Shown here piece by piece: positions 47,481-60,330 of a stretch of DNA of 64,000 bases. The stretch comes from Climacteris rufus. Its lineage: Eukaryota; Chordata; Aves; Passeriformes; Climacteridae. The notes below the pieces were generated by a model. It searched no databases, had not been told where the DNA came from, and was given only the letters and a program-made list of their open reading frames with translations. The position numbers and the translations under genes were made by a program. The stretch spans positions 1,245,232-1,309,231 of the forward strand of contig VZRZ01004411.1 of the NCBI GenBank assembly GCA_013398175.1, written 5' to 3'. Each line of letters starts with the position of its first letter. Position 1 is the stretch's first letter.

Positions 47481-49495
47481 AGGAGTTTTGGAAAATCGTT
47501 ATGTTTAAAATGCCACAGCTTTGGAAGTAGATGTGTTAAGACACTGTGTCTTGGCTTTAAGGAGTTGCACTTTGGTAAAGCTGCTGTGAAAGAAGATGGG
47601 GAATAGGTTCCTGCCATTTACACCAACACAGATACAAACAGGTTTTATTCCCTTAGTCATCAGATTTTGTTTTTGTGTGGCCTCAGTGGATGTTACCCAA
47701 AGATTAGCTGATGTGAGAGCAGGATCATATTAGAAGTGTGTAGGTTTGAGGGAAAGATGAATGAGTCCCAAGGAAGTGATAGGCTGATGGAGACAATTCA
47801 GACCGTGGAAGAGGTCTTGCTAGTGACCTCAGCTGTCTGTCCTCAGTCTTGTTCTGCTCCTGAATCAGCCCAAGAACTGTTAACATTAACAGCTCTGATG
47901 AGGGGTTCCCAGTGACCACCAGGTTCAGATGGCACTTCTTGTTCCCTTGTGATGAAAACTGTAGGATTTTGGAAACTGGTTCCTGAGCTACACATACCCT
48001 GTACAGAATGGCATCAGCAGCTGAGGGTGGTAACCTGGATGGACACTCCAGGCTAACTTGTCAGTGAGATGTGTGTAATGAAGGGGGAAAGAAAAGAAGG
48101 AACTATTATTTTGAGTTGTAACTCAGCCCTAGTGGTCTGGAGTCTTATTTCCAATGTGCATTTATTGGTCCTTCATGGCTGACTCAGAAGAGAGAGATTC
48201 AAGACTAGACTTGCATACATGCTGGAGTCCGTTTTTGCTGTATCTCCAAAGACAAAACTCTGAATAAGTAGCCTCTGTCTAATGATACCATTGTAACTTG
48301 ACAGAAGTCATGTGCAGTTAAGCATCATGGAATAGGTTGCTCCCATGTTGGAGTTGCACTATCATCCATTATTCTGAACATAAACTTTTAAAAGCAAAAA
48401 TTGGAAAAAAGCATTGATTTTTGTTTTCCTTCCATGCCATTTTGAGGATAAATTTTCTGGTATAGCCTTAATGGATAAATCTATGAAAATGTCTTCCTTC
48501 TTCATGTGTAAATCAAATAACAGAGTGCACGTATTTGCATGTGCTGCTATGCTGTTCTGTGGTCACCTGTCTGCAGCAAATGCAAACTCCTTGAAAGAGG
48601 TGTCCTTCATATACTACCCAAAATAGTCTTGCCCTATTTCTAGCTTCTCATTGGTTAAATTGTCAAAAAGAGTGAATAAAACAGGTAAAGACAACGCCTG
48701 GAAGATCGTTATATATCTGGATGGGTAAAACTGTGCTGGAAGGACGAGCATTTCTGAAACAAATTTTGCCAAAAGAGGAGGCTTCCAAGTCTTCAGCTGG
48801 AATTTGCTTCTGAACAGCACTTAAAAATGAGGGTCTGTAATGATTTCGAAATAAAGTTTGCAAAGTTGTACATAATTTTGTATATGAGTAGCCTGAGGGA
48901 GAGAAATTCAAGAATCCCTTTCTGTGTTTCTCAGATTACCTGAATTTCATCATGCATAATAAGAAAATTATTTTGTATTAAATATAAAAGGTGTTTTTCA
49001 GCAGTTAGAACTTGCTATAATTTTATTATGCTATAACTTTAAAATTTTATTGTGTGTATGTAAGATTCCCATACTTGTTTTTTTCTTAGACAAAGAGATT
49101 TGATGTTGTTGGTAATATCATCGTGTGATGCTTGCCAAGACTAGAGCATTGTACATTGGTGCAAAAGAAACATGTACAAAAATCCATTCTCTGCCTGCCA
49201 GTTTGGTTTTATCCGTCTTTGTTACGGGTAGAGTTGGTGATACACTGTACCTGGTACAGGGCATCAACTTTGGCTGAATTCCATGTCAGTCTTCTGGGTT
49301 GGCTTCAGTAGGAGTCTGAATGGCACTTGGTCCATGAACTCATCCACTGCACAGAGACAGATTTTACTTCTTGAGCACTAACAAGTGTTCATTTGTAAGC
49401 AGTGACCATGTGTTACCAACTTCAAAGAGATCCTGAGGTCAGTCAGCTTAAACTAAGTTTATTTAGAATAACAGTCCCAATAACAGTTGCAGAAA

Positions 49496-49535
49496 ATATT
49501 TATTTAAAGATTTTATTTACTTATTTATTTATTTG
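49496..49535 (+). repeat. ATTT-rich simple repeat
   Basis: Irregular ATTT units, regular over the last ~22 bases (TTATTTATTTATTTG). Confidence 0.8.
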
Positions 49536-49705
49536 AGCTATTCCCACCTGTTTGAAAAAAAGCAAACCCCCAGAAGAAGTTGTTTGGATGTGCATGTCCT
49601 TGCAAACCTTGAGAAATCTTCTGGAGTTTTAAACTCTGCCCAGATACTACAACAATACTATATGCAGAGAGGCAAGTGGGTGCATGTGCTGGCAAATGGA
49701 AAGAT

Positions 49706-49758
49706 GGCAGTAAAACAAAACAAAACAGCCAAGGCAGTAAAACAAAACAAACAGCCAA
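49706..49758 (+). repeat. 26/27-bp tandem duplication
   Basis: Two adjacent units start GGCAGTAAAACAAAACAAA and end CAGCCAA. The second is one A shorter within its A-rich middle. Confidence 0.9.
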
Positions 49759-51414
49759 GGGTAAATTCACCTCCTTGAAAAGGTGAAAAGTGAATATAAA
49801 CTATATTATGCAAATGATTCCTGCATTATATCATTGATTCTTGCCTCTGAATGGAATTTTTCTGGCTGTCTTTCAGTACGTTTGTGTATCATTTACATTC
49901 TTATACTGTTTATGTTCATCAGCTGATAAAGCTTTCTAGAATTCAAAATTAATCTCTTAAAACCTTGCTCCAGAGGAAGCTGACTGCCTAGAAAGGATTT
50001 GGGGTCTTATTGTAGTTATCCAAAAGTGAGCAGGCAGAGAAGAGAAATTTCTACAACTTACAAGTAGCTTTTGCAAATGCCCTTTTGTCCATAGGGATGT
50101 CTTAGGTGCAGAAATACTCCAGCTGACTTGATACGAGCTAACTAGCAGCAGGACAGTGCACAGTAGAGTGAGACCAATTCTGGCCCTGTAGGTCATATTT
50201 TACCATAGTTATGACTACTGAGCCTGAGCTATTGATTCTTGAGATCTCGCAAGAGAAGATTCTCTGGCTGTGGCTCACGTACATCACCACTGAAGTATGT
50301 GGAGGTGTGCACACAATAAATCAGATTTAGCTGAATTTACTAACAAGCTATGGGTCCGGCTTATTCACGGTAGCATTCTTTTGTCTAGAAACAGCTGGCA
50401 TATGCCAATAATGACTCTGTGGTGACAATACTTGTATCCAAAAGGCACTGGAGGGTGTGTGTTGCTCTGAGGGGTGTGTAGATTTAGAAACTATAGACAG
50501 ATCTCTGAAGTTCTCAGACTCTACTTTGACAAGATTTCCAGGATTAAACAAAGTGGGTGCATCCAGCAGAGCAACACATTTTGTCTTAACTTCTTGGACT
50601 ACGATGCATCAGGATCTTCGTTATTATGGTTGGGATTCAGGTTTGAATGCAGCATAAAGTGAGTCTAAGGTGAAATACCTTGTACTTCTGCATGTCATTG
50701 CCTTGTGCATGCTGCTTGGGTATCTGCAGTAACCCCTGTTTCTTGAGAAACTGCATCCTGAGTCAGTGTGACACTGTTAACACACTACCTGAAGTCCACA
50801 GCTGTCGTACTGATGAAAATACTGGTGACTGGATTTTGTTCTTTCTCTTAGTGTGCTCTGTTTTCCCTCCTTTAATCTGCTATAGATTTGTGGCAAGGGT
50901 CTGTTTTTATGCCCAGTTCTCCAGCTGGGATGAATAAAACAAACAGAGGTCAAGTGACTAATTCAAACCCAAACAGTGCACCAGCCCTTCAGCCAGGCTT
51001 TTATAAAGAATGGGCTTAATGATTTTTAACTCCTTGCTGCAGCTGCTGCTTTAAACTGTTCCCAGTTCACAGCAGACTGCCTGCCAGGTCTACCAAGCTA
51101 CAAAGGACAACTGCTCTTTGCCACTGAAACCATCATGGTACAAATCACCATAAACCCAGGGAAAAGTCTTTGCACTGGTGTATGGACAAGTCTAGCGCAC
51201 AATTCTGTGTGTGTCCATTTTCCAGGTGATCCTGGTATCAGTGTTTAGGGCTGTGCTGCCTGCGATTAGTCATCAAAAAAGCAGAGTTGGCTTTATATAT
51301 GGTGACTGTATGACTGATCCTTGAAACTGCGGTGGTTAACTGAAAGATATAGTGACACATTCAGAAAGAAAATAGATACTGATAAGCTGTTCTTTACAAC
51401 CACAGAGGCCTGTG

Positions 51415-51545
51415 ATAGGAGCGAGGAGGCAGAATTAATGCTGGGAGCGTTAGAGTGCTAGACAGCTGACTAAAGCTGATGTTGTTTCAATTAGAGTTGA
51501 GAAAACAATGGCCCCATACGTCACCTCGCCTCCATCCCTTCTGCA
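51415..51545. promoter_or_regulatory. Candidate regulatory block
   Basis: A short block contains AGAATTAATG, TTTCAATTAGAG, a SOX-like AACAATGG at 51504-51511 and a CRE-like TACGTCA at 51517. Distinct motif classes in 130 bp suggest an enhancer, but this is inference. Confidence 0.25.
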
Positions 51546-54500
51546 GGAGCCTAGGGCTTTTTTCCATGCTCTTCTTGAGGTTCCTGTCTCCCTCTCCTAG
51601 ACATGGCTCTCTGGAGGGGATAGGGATGAACAAAAACTTCTTCTGCTTGCAATGCTGCTTGTTCCTTTTGATGGGGTGTCAGTGGGGCTATTCCCTGCCT
51701 GCTCCTCAAGTGAGCTCAGCACTGAGGATAACAAGAAGCCAGTAGCAGGCTGTCTTCCCCCAGTTTGGCCAGCTGCATGGGGAGACAATCTTTTACCAGG
51801 ATTAGTAACTGTGAGGCCTTGGATGGGAAAATGCCCAGAACACAAGGGCCTTCTACACAACTCCCACCAGACCAGTTGAGTCTAAATGAAACAGCCTTGT
51901 CCGTAGCAACTTGTCTGTTCCAGTTTTATGTGACTCAACAATAGAGTTTCCACTGTTTCCCTTGCAAGACTCAAAAGAAAGCAGGTCTTACAGACCAGAT
52001 AACCCTTCCTTATTCATGTGGAATAATCCCACTAAGAAGTCATTCATGGGTAAAGCAAAGAGAAGCTGTCCCTAAAACAGCTTTCTGCATATATTTGAGC
52101 CAGTGGATTCCTGCATGTACACTGTTGTGCTTGTGGTGCAGAACAGACAGACTAGGGGCAGCCTGGATATGTGAATGTAACTTCTCAGCAATACAAGCAA
52201 AATACCACCACAAACAACTCTCCCTGTCCTGCCCCCTGCCCTGCCCCCATCTTTTCTGGGTTCTGCTTGAATGGAGAAGTGGAGAAACAGGTCATGGCAG
52301 GAGTTCTGCTTGCACAAACAAGGAACAGCATCCCCCACATATAACACAACAACTTCTGGTAGGTGTTTCAGATTGCTTGAAACTTTGAAGCCCTGTGTGC
52401 ATGTTTTAGGTGATAACTATTCATCTGAAGGAAACAAATTAAGCTTCTCTACCACTTGCACTCTTTTAGGAGTGGTAAGGTCTGTGACTCATTATGAACC
52501 CTCAGCAAGAAAGAAGTTTTACACACTTGAGTAAAGGCTTTGCTGAGCTTGGACTATCAGGTTGTGAACACAGTGATAGTCCTAGCCTCTGGAGAGAGGC
52601 CCCTGAAGAGCTGAAAGACAGGTGTCTTGTCAACCAGTTGACACAGCAGTTCCAACTTATCCTTTGGCAATCTGCACTTTGAATGAGTCAAGTGCAGTGG
52701 CCTTGATAACAGAAGGGACTGCCTTTGGCACAGCTCTGTAGCTTTGAGCAAATCCACTCTCACATACACTGCAAAGGGATGCCAGGTACATGATGTCAGA
52801 GATGAATCCAAAACCTGTTCCTGCTTGTACTGCAGTCCTTCAGATAGGTTGGGGTTGAGACGAGTGAGGCATGGTTTGATAACTTGTCCAGTGGGACAGC
52901 TTCGGGGGCTGTGTGCAATAGTCAGATGAGGAGTGACATGCAGAACAATGAGGAACCCCGCAAGCCTCATCAGCCAGTCTCCCTGAATAACAGCTTGAAA
53001 GGATTAAATCTTTGGCTGGTTGCACCTTACATTCAACCAGACCATGTGCCTAGAGACAGCACAGCATGATAGTGACAGCTCAAATTAGTGTGCTTTTGGT
53101 GAAGTTCTTAAAATCACTAGAGTTAAAAGGAGATCCTAGGGTCAGATGTGACAGTATCCAAGAGTCTGTTAAGTTTCAGAGTTGAAAAAGAGCAGAGACG
53201 GTTACACTAGCTGTTTGTGAGGAGAGCAAAATCACCTCCAGCCTTCTCTAGATACAGTTTAAAAGTGATTTTCAAGAAATCAGTTAGTGTTGTCAGTATG
53301 GGGTTTGGATCAGGATTTTTTTGGGCATTTCCAAAAGAAATAATATCAGAGCTTTTGTTTATATCAAGGATCTTGGTAAGTGGTTAACTCCTTTAGAACT
53401 TTTGCAGCTGGTCTCACTTCTGGGCCATCAAATACAACATCAGGCCAGCACTTTCATGCCTGTGTTTTCTTGGACACAGTATATTAGTATATTAAGATAG
53501 CAAGAGTGTCAGCTAGTTTGCTCAAGAAGAAGAGGATAGTTTCCTCATGCATTATGAGCAGGCAGCTCTTTTTGTCACGTTAAAAATGAAACAAACTTCT
53601 TGGATAATTTCTTGGCTATGTGTTCTCTAACACCATTGGGAAACACAGGGCAGCATTGATCCTTTGACAGTCAGTCTTGCTACCTGGTCAGCATGAACAG
53701 AAAACCAGAGAAATATTCCAGCAGCAAAGCTTGCAGTGGCAAGTCCCAGCACAGTCTGGGACTACATCTGCAGTAGCAGGTTGATGAAACACTTGTGTTA
53801 GAAGTTCTTACTGGCTTGAAAAAAGAATAAGATCTAGAAGAATATTTCACTTCTGTGTTCATATGGAATTAAGAAGGAGGGTTTTAAGAGAATCAGAGGA
53901 GTGACCTGTGACTTATGTAAGCCTCACATGGACAACTATATATGTTAAATACGGAAGATTTTGATTCCTGCAAGAGTAGGAAATGCTTCTCTGTAAGTCA
54001 TGCACAATTTTACCTATTGTTATTAAATCCCTTGAATGAAGCATTGGTCTTCATTCCTAGACAAAAGTACATCGAGGCAGTAATGCAGCTTTTCACAAAT
54101 AACCAGAAGCAGTGTCTGCTTCTGTGAATTACCATGCAGTTGAATGTGACTTGTCAAATAATTTTGAAGGCCTCTGTGTCCTGTCAAGTCTATTGCCATG
54201 AAAATCCCATAGACAAAATGGTCGTGAAGTTCAGCCCTTCATTGCTTTTTCTGTAGTAGAAAGCTGTGGTAGAAGCTGAGCTATCCAAGGAATGCCTGTC
54301 TGGGTTTTGGCACAGAGGTTTACTGGATTTTTCCTATCTGTATCTGTGAGACTGAGGCCAACTGCAATGATCCAGCAGTCTGAGAAAGATGGTACTAGCC
54401 TCACCAATTTTACATTTTTCCTTTATAACTTTGTCTCTTAATAATTTCCAAAGTTGTTCAGCGTGCGACCCCAGGCAGAAACATGGCTGAAGAATATCTG

Positions 54501-54884
54501 GAAAGCAGAATGTTCAGAATTACTTGCAAAATTATTGATGCAGCAGAAATTCCAGATTGCAGATGCCTGACTCCTCATCCAGCTGGTAGAGTCAGTCTTA
54601 AGAAATATGGTCATATTGGTAAGAGTACATGGATCCACTGAAAAAGATCCAGTATGGCCACTGTGTGGGGAAGTCTGATAGCATTCTGTAGAATGTCAGT
54701 AAGTCTGTAGATAAAAGAGATCCATGTTATGCTAGGATTTTCAGAAGATCCTTGATGATGTTCCACACCAGAATGTTGTGTGATTAGAGAAAAGTTTCAT
54801 TTTCAAAATGAAAGCTGATTAAGCACTTCGTGAAACCAGTAGGAGATCATTCAAAAGACATAAAGTAATTCTTGACAGGGCAGG

Positions 54885-55045
54885 TAGTGAAGTTTTGGAC
54901 TTTCTTACCCAGGATATTTTGGAGGCATGGCCTCCAAATGTTCAAAAAGCAAAGGTTCAGCAGGTTCAAAAAGTGATTAGACAGGTTCTCAGATAATAAA
55001 TCTATAAACAGATATTAAAAGGAACAGGCAAGGGAGTATATACCC
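54885..55045 (+). mobile_element. Ancient L3-like CR1 3' fragment
   Basis: GGCATGGCCTCCAAATGTTC, then GTTCAAAAAGTGATTAGACA, GATAATAAATCTATAAAC and AGATATTA follow the order of the end of ORF2 and 3' UTR of the old amniote CR1/L3 lineage. It is heavily diverged and its terminus cannot be placed exactly. Confidence 0.55.
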
Positions 55046-55600
55046 TCTAGCACTAACATCACTACAGTTCCTGAACAGATAAGAGGGAAAGAGACCACAG
55101 AAAGTCTCCCTAAATAGCACCACTTCATGTCCTGTGGTGTCCTTGCCAATGATCTGCTGTTTATATGCTTGAGTGGGTCTAATTTCGTGACAGGTTTTCC
55201 CTTGGCAATAACACTGTATGGCAAATTTACAATAGATGCTGATATAAGGTTTGTGTTGAGATTGGTGTTCGTGCACTTGACTACCATATGCTGCATGATA
55301 GCAATTGACTTCTAACATAGTACAATTGATGTAGCATGTTTCTTTGTGAGGCTTGCTTTGGGGCTTCTTTGCCAATGAGATGCTCATGCTGTTTGTCAGG
55401 CTTTGGGTAAAGGAGGAGAGTTGTTCTATATGGACCAGCCCAGGCAAGATATACTGCTCATTTTCAGAAAGTACTTGTGGGAAATAAAACTCTTTTTTAG
55501 GGGCTCTTGACTGCAAGAAAGTTCTTAATATAGGAATTACTGTTCGAACAGAGCCATAGTAAAAACTTAACCTTGCAACTTCCAAAGATATCACTATCAT
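54989..55600 (-). other. Longest open frame (203 codons), unrecognised
   Basis: This minus-strand frame is the longest in the window. I recognise no domain. It has several Cys and His residues without a regular spacing and a hydrophobic C-terminal end (SLFLLISV-like composition). Its last ~55 bp overlap the L3-like fragment on the other strand. Base composition is like the surroundings. A chance frame of this length is unlikely but possible given the number of frames searched; a decayed retroelement frame is another option. Confidence 0.2.
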
Positions 55601-56130
55601 GAGCCCTGTAGTCTCAGAGATAGGACAGGGTGGTATTGACCCTACTATAAAGCTAATGCAAAAAGGGGAGATTTAAGGTGTCTTCATCAGCAATTGTCAC
55701 TCCTCAGCTAGATCTGGCTTCTTTTTAGAGCTTTTTTCATTAGTCAGTACAAGTTATTTCTATGGACACAGACTAAAAACCTCTTCGTTTTCTTGCTGAA
55801 TAAAATAAGAATAATTGTTGCCTTTGGATCAGCATGCTTTTGTATATGCCACAGTTCTTTTCCTTTCCAGAAATGATTCTCACCATCTTGAAATTACTGT
55901 CTTGCTAAATAAAGACTATCACAAATGTCATTCCTAGCCTCAACAGAGACTTGGGTATTTGCTCTTGGCTGATGATACTGATGTGGCTGAGTTCCCAAAG
56001 TTCCAGTGGGTTTCTCAATGACAACTGTGATGAGAAAATGTGCTTGTAAGGGTTTCCAAAATATAAAATTATTTTATATGTATTTGCATTCATTTAGTGC
56101 AAAACATCTTTTCCTGGGTGACTGTGAAGT

Positions 56131-56240
56131 AAATAATAGAATCCAAGGATTGTTTTTGATTGAAAGGGACCCTAAGAATCACCTAGTTCCATGCCTAGGG
56201 CAGGAACACCTTCCACTAGATCAGGTAGTGCTAAGGAAGG
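56131..56240 (-). mobile_element. CR1 LINE 3' tail
   Basis: Forward AATAATAGAATCCAAGGATT, GAAAGGGACCCTAAGAATCA, CCTAGTTCC, then GGCAGGAACACCTTCCACTA and GATCAGGTAGTGCT is the reverse complement of a bird CR1 3' UTR. The 3' end lies at the left with one degraded octamer. It is a short 5'-truncated copy. Confidence 0.8.
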
Positions 56241-58399
56241 AGATTAAAAAATCTCCCTCCATCTCCCTCATTTTGTCATTGCCAGAGGAGACAATTTCTC
56301 ACCAAGGTGCTGAAGTGCCGTTGTTCAGGTACATGATGCAGTACAATAGACAACCCAGCTAATAATGGCCACATCAGTTTTCTCATTCTGCTTGTGAAAT
56401 TGAAATCTGTGGCCAATGACCAGTGATGTGGTAGGGAACAACTGTGCCTTCAGCAAGACTACAGTTCTGCTGTTTTTCTCCATGTGCAGCAAAGTGAGAA
56501 CTACAAGCAATAAGACGATGATAAATGTCTTAGAACCAAAGAACTACAAAGGGAATAGTGTGTTCCTGATTTGGACTGTCTATCTTGTTGGCTTCAAGGT
56601 GATGTAAAAATCATGCATAAGAATCCCATGATACCTGGTGGAATTCCTCAGTCTATCCCAGAGTTGTCATCTCAAATTGTAGGAGAGCACATTCATTTGT
56701 ACCCCACAGTGTCAAAGCTTTTATTGCAAGGGCTTGCTGGTTGAAGATTTTTTTCAGCTCTCAGTAGCTCCAGAAGTCTTGCTATTTGTTCCTATTCCTT
56801 CGCAGGATCCAGTTCTTATGGTCAGAAATTTGATTGCTTATTTATGGAAAAGATTGCAGCAACTTGAAGCAGCAAGCAAACATAACTTTTCCACTGACAG
56901 CACTATGAGTTACAGTAGTGAATAAATGACTGTTCTGCATTCTCTTGGCTATTGCAGGATGAAGAAAGAGGAGAAGGAACAGAATACAATAAGATTTTTT
57001 TATCCTTTAGTATAAACAAGAAATAGAGCACCTCAGATATACAGGCATTAATGCTACATAAAATTGAGGTGCTCTTATAATGAATATCTTACCTGAAGGG
57101 AATGTGGAAAGACTGTGAACCAAGGAATTGATTATTGCTTCTTTGAAACCAGAGCAATTCAAGTGTGAGCCTGCTTAAAGTACCTGCTGGCAACCTATTT
57201 CTGACTAGAAACATTTCGAGACAATTTGTCACATTGATACTTAGCATCAAGAGCCAAAGCAGAAAGAGAGATATTTTAACCTCTTGCCTTCCAGAGGGAA
57301 GTGCAAAGGAGAGGAGGGAACTGCCAGTATCAGATGTCTGTTCCATGAACAAAAGAGGAACCCTGAGCTTCTGTCATCTTCTTTCAGCTGCAAAACTGTG
57401 ATGGAGAAAAGGCAGGAAAACCTATGCATGTAGATGGGAGGTGGAGTGGTTTGGTTCCTGCCTAGTACAGGAGAACAATCCGGCAAACTTATGGCCACCA
57501 ACCTAGTTATCTTCAAATAGTGAGAGGAAATCTGTTACGCAGAAGAAAAAGCTACTGTGAAGACACAAGTGGTGTGGAACAACCACTTCTGAGTATGTGT
57601 TTCTTAGGGAAAACCACAGGAATTACTTTACTGACTATCTAGACTGTCTAACCATCTCTCCATACTGATAACTTGGTGCACAGAGAAAGTGTGGGGGATG
57701 ATGCTGACAGAGGAAATAGAAGCAAAAAAAGCACACACTATTTATGCAGAAAGAGTAGGCCCTCAAAGCTACAAAACAGGCTAATTGTTTAATTTAATGG
57801 GAAATTGTGGGAGAAAACGCTTATTGAGGTAAATTGCCACTGGGAGAACCAATTTAGAAACTTCTTGACTCAAGTGCTTTGCAAATCTGACTGATGCTAA
57901 AATACAGTGTTGGAATCTAATTTGAAGATACCCATTTACCTTGACCTGAATGAAGAGTTACCAGACAATACCTAAAGCATCTGAAGAAAAGCCTTGAGAA
58001 AGGTGATGTGCATTAGTTTTAAGCAGTGTGGGTTTACAACAGGATGCAATAGCCATTTCTGGTTTGCACCTGAAAGTCATCAGGTGCTGTCATCCCAAAT
58101 ACCCACAATGTCCTTTCTTCAGCTTTTATTCCTAATGCATTTCCCAAATGGTAGGAGAAAATAGTGGTTAGACAGGGTAAGAGTTGCCATCTCCCACACT
58201 CCTGTGAGATATTTTTAAAGGAACAAATGGCAAGAAAGTTCCTCATAGCTCACAGTAATGATTTTTATCCAATGTCTAATGGTGTTTGCTTATTCTAAGC
58301 AGTATTACTTTCATCTGCTTAAAAGGATGTAATAAACTCCCTTAAGAGTATTATGGGAGCATCCACCTTGATTAGCTCTTGGCAAGTAGGACTGCCCAT

Positions 58400-58760
58400 T
58401 GTCACACAGATACCCCCACCTAATTGTCCCCCTCATAAACAGTAAAATATTTGATCATTAAAGCCACAAGGAATATCTCATATTACTCGAATAAGACGGT
58501 ACTTTCCATTTTAGTTTACCTGAGGCAAATTAAACAGGCCCTCTTGAAAAAGTGACAAGAAGAGTTATAGGAGCTTAGCACCAGACACCAATTACAATTT
58601 GAGAACTAAATGCCATAATTAACAAGACATATACTTTAATCTAAAGCAACTCAAATATGTGTCTGGATAAAGAAAAAAGGTAAGGGTAAACTCTGTAATT
58701 ATAATAAATCAGTGTACTGAGAAAGTGTGTACCCTTGAGGTATATTCTTTTATTCTGCAA
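58400..58760. promoter_or_regulatory. Candidate conserved non-coding element
   Basis: Non-repetitive AT-rich block with CCTAATTGTCC, CCAATTACAATTTG, CATAATTAACAAG and GTAATTATAATAA words, plus CpGs in an otherwise CpG-poor setting (ACTCGAATAAGACGG). No transposon signature. Confidence 0.3.
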
Positions 58761-59089
58761 TTAACTTTCAAGTGTTTTGCTTAATAACACCCTCTTTCAC
58801 GCACACATAAAAAACTTTCTTGAATTCTCATATTCTCCAGTCCTCTGAATAAGTATTCATTTCCACAGACAGTTGTCCCCCGTCTGTAGGTGATAAGTGT
58901 GCCAGTAGTTGTGCATGGCAGTTTCCTCCCAGCTGTGGGCTTCTTGTGGATACTCTATAAGGGCCCAGTTTTCCCTTTGTGGATGGCAGCAGGAGCAGTA
59001 TTCATACATCCCACTCAGTGCAAAGCTGGGGCAGTGGTGAGGGCTTTCGAAAATCCCAGCTAAACTTCTTAGCATAAAGGAAGCTTTAA

Positions 59090-59300
59090 AAAAATACAGT
59101 TCCTTACTAATATATAAGTAACATGAATTTGTATACTTGGCTTTACATTACTATCTGATAAATAAAATCATGCTCCTGCTATTTTCCCTTTAATGTATTT
59201 AAAGGACAGTCTAATGCATCCTTTCAAGAGCCTTATTTATGCAAACCTCTGCTTTTGCCATATTGCTGTCATCGGCAATAGACTTCTAGGATGTAGTAGC
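59090..59300. promoter_or_regulatory. Candidate conserved non-coding element
   Basis: AT-rich unique block with a POU-type ATGCAAA near 59239, TTTAATGTATTTAAAGG and a retained CpG in CATCGGCAATAG. Texture only. Confidence 0.2.
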
Positions 59301-60050
59301 CATCTTGAATTTCTTCATGCTTTTGCTAACAAAGATAGATGAGAATTCCCTACAGAACAGTAGCCTCTTCTAATTTAGAAAATTACGTGCCAGAACCAGA
59401 CAAGTGAAGAGGAAAGGAGAAGTGACTGTTAAAAGTGAAGCTTTGCGAGTATAAGACAAATGTGTCAAGGTTAAAGTATTCCTCTAATCCCAGAGTGAGG
59501 AAGGAAAGCTGTAGCTAATAAAGTCCATCCATGCAGTTTTATTCACTTGCATGCACTTTACTAAAGGAAGAGGTACAGTCTGGAGACCAATTACAAATCA
59601 CTCGTCTGATTCTTTTAATCCCTTTATTTCCATATCTGATCAAAATAAAGATTGTTTTTTCCTGTTTCTAAGGAAAGAAAAAAATCCTAAATTTATCTGC
59701 AATACATTGTTTTCTCATATTGACATGCAACTTCATGTTTTATTTGGAAATTTTTCTGTTCCTCTGACTATCAGTTTCTTGTTGCTATGCATGGGTCTAG
59801 ACTGTGTTTGTTCAGTATAGGTTTTTTGCTGGTTTGACATGGTTTGGGAAAAATTGGGACAATATAGCCTAATTCCATTAGAAAGTCCCTACTTCAGATC
59901 GATTCCTGGCAATCCCAACTGGAATCAGGGCCTAGAAACTGGAAGGACAAGCATATGCAAAGCAGCAGATAACTGATTCTTTAGTACTGTCTGGTTATGC
60001 AAAGGTATTTCTGTTTTCAAAATATTGTAGTTTTTTCTAAAAATTTGAAC

Positions 60051-60330
60051 ATGAATTGTGGTACAGCTGCACCCACAGTTTCAGCTACAGGCAATCAGAG
60101 ACAGCATCAAGGACTTGTGGTATTTAGAGTAAGAGCAGAGGAGGTTGCTGTTTTTCTGGGGATCCACCTTCAACAGGTCACATATTTGGGAATGGTACTG
60201 GGAGGAGTACAGGGCAAGGCAAGGGGGGGTCCCTCTCCTCACCTAAGGGGATTTTAGCTATTGCTGGTCATCAAGGAATGCAGTGAATGGTTCCAAAGCT
60301 CAAAGTAGTTTATTCAGCACTGTGATGAAG
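60051..60330 (+). pseudogene. Decayed class I ERV reverse transcriptase relic
   Basis: The conceptual translation contains AAPTVSAT, then FRVRAEEV, then LQQVTYLGMVLGG, PHLRGF and, one base out of frame, LAIAGHQG. In order and spacing these match the part of a gammaretrovirus-like reverse transcriptase just after the catalytic aspartates, through the VTYLG-type motif, to the start of the connection region. The first part is in one frame to 60257 (stop TAG). The match continues in the -1 frame from 60254, with further stops. The catalytic motif, gag, integrase and LTRs are not seen nearby. It is an old, non-functional endogenous retrovirus scrap. A weaker continuation to about 60420 is possible. 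The call rests on motif order, not a computed score. Confidence 0.6.

Larger units (their letters stand above)
44062..54884. other. Long non-coding stretch
   Basis: About 10.8 kb with no confirmed gene. It holds the candidate elements at 47230 and 51415, an ATTT-rich patch and a tandem duplication near 49.5-49.8 kb, and a weak MIR-like minus-strand patch near 50940-50985 that I do not call. A GC-richer patch at 45290-45480 has an unrecognised open frame. Confidence 0.5.
56241..60050. other. Non-coding stretch
   Basis: No gene recognised. It includes two AT-rich candidate elements listed separately (58400, 59090). Confidence 0.5.

Noticed and set aside
50940..50985. Possible MIR minus-strand piece (AGAGGTCAAGTGACT)
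   Set aside because: A single short word; no core or tail is present.
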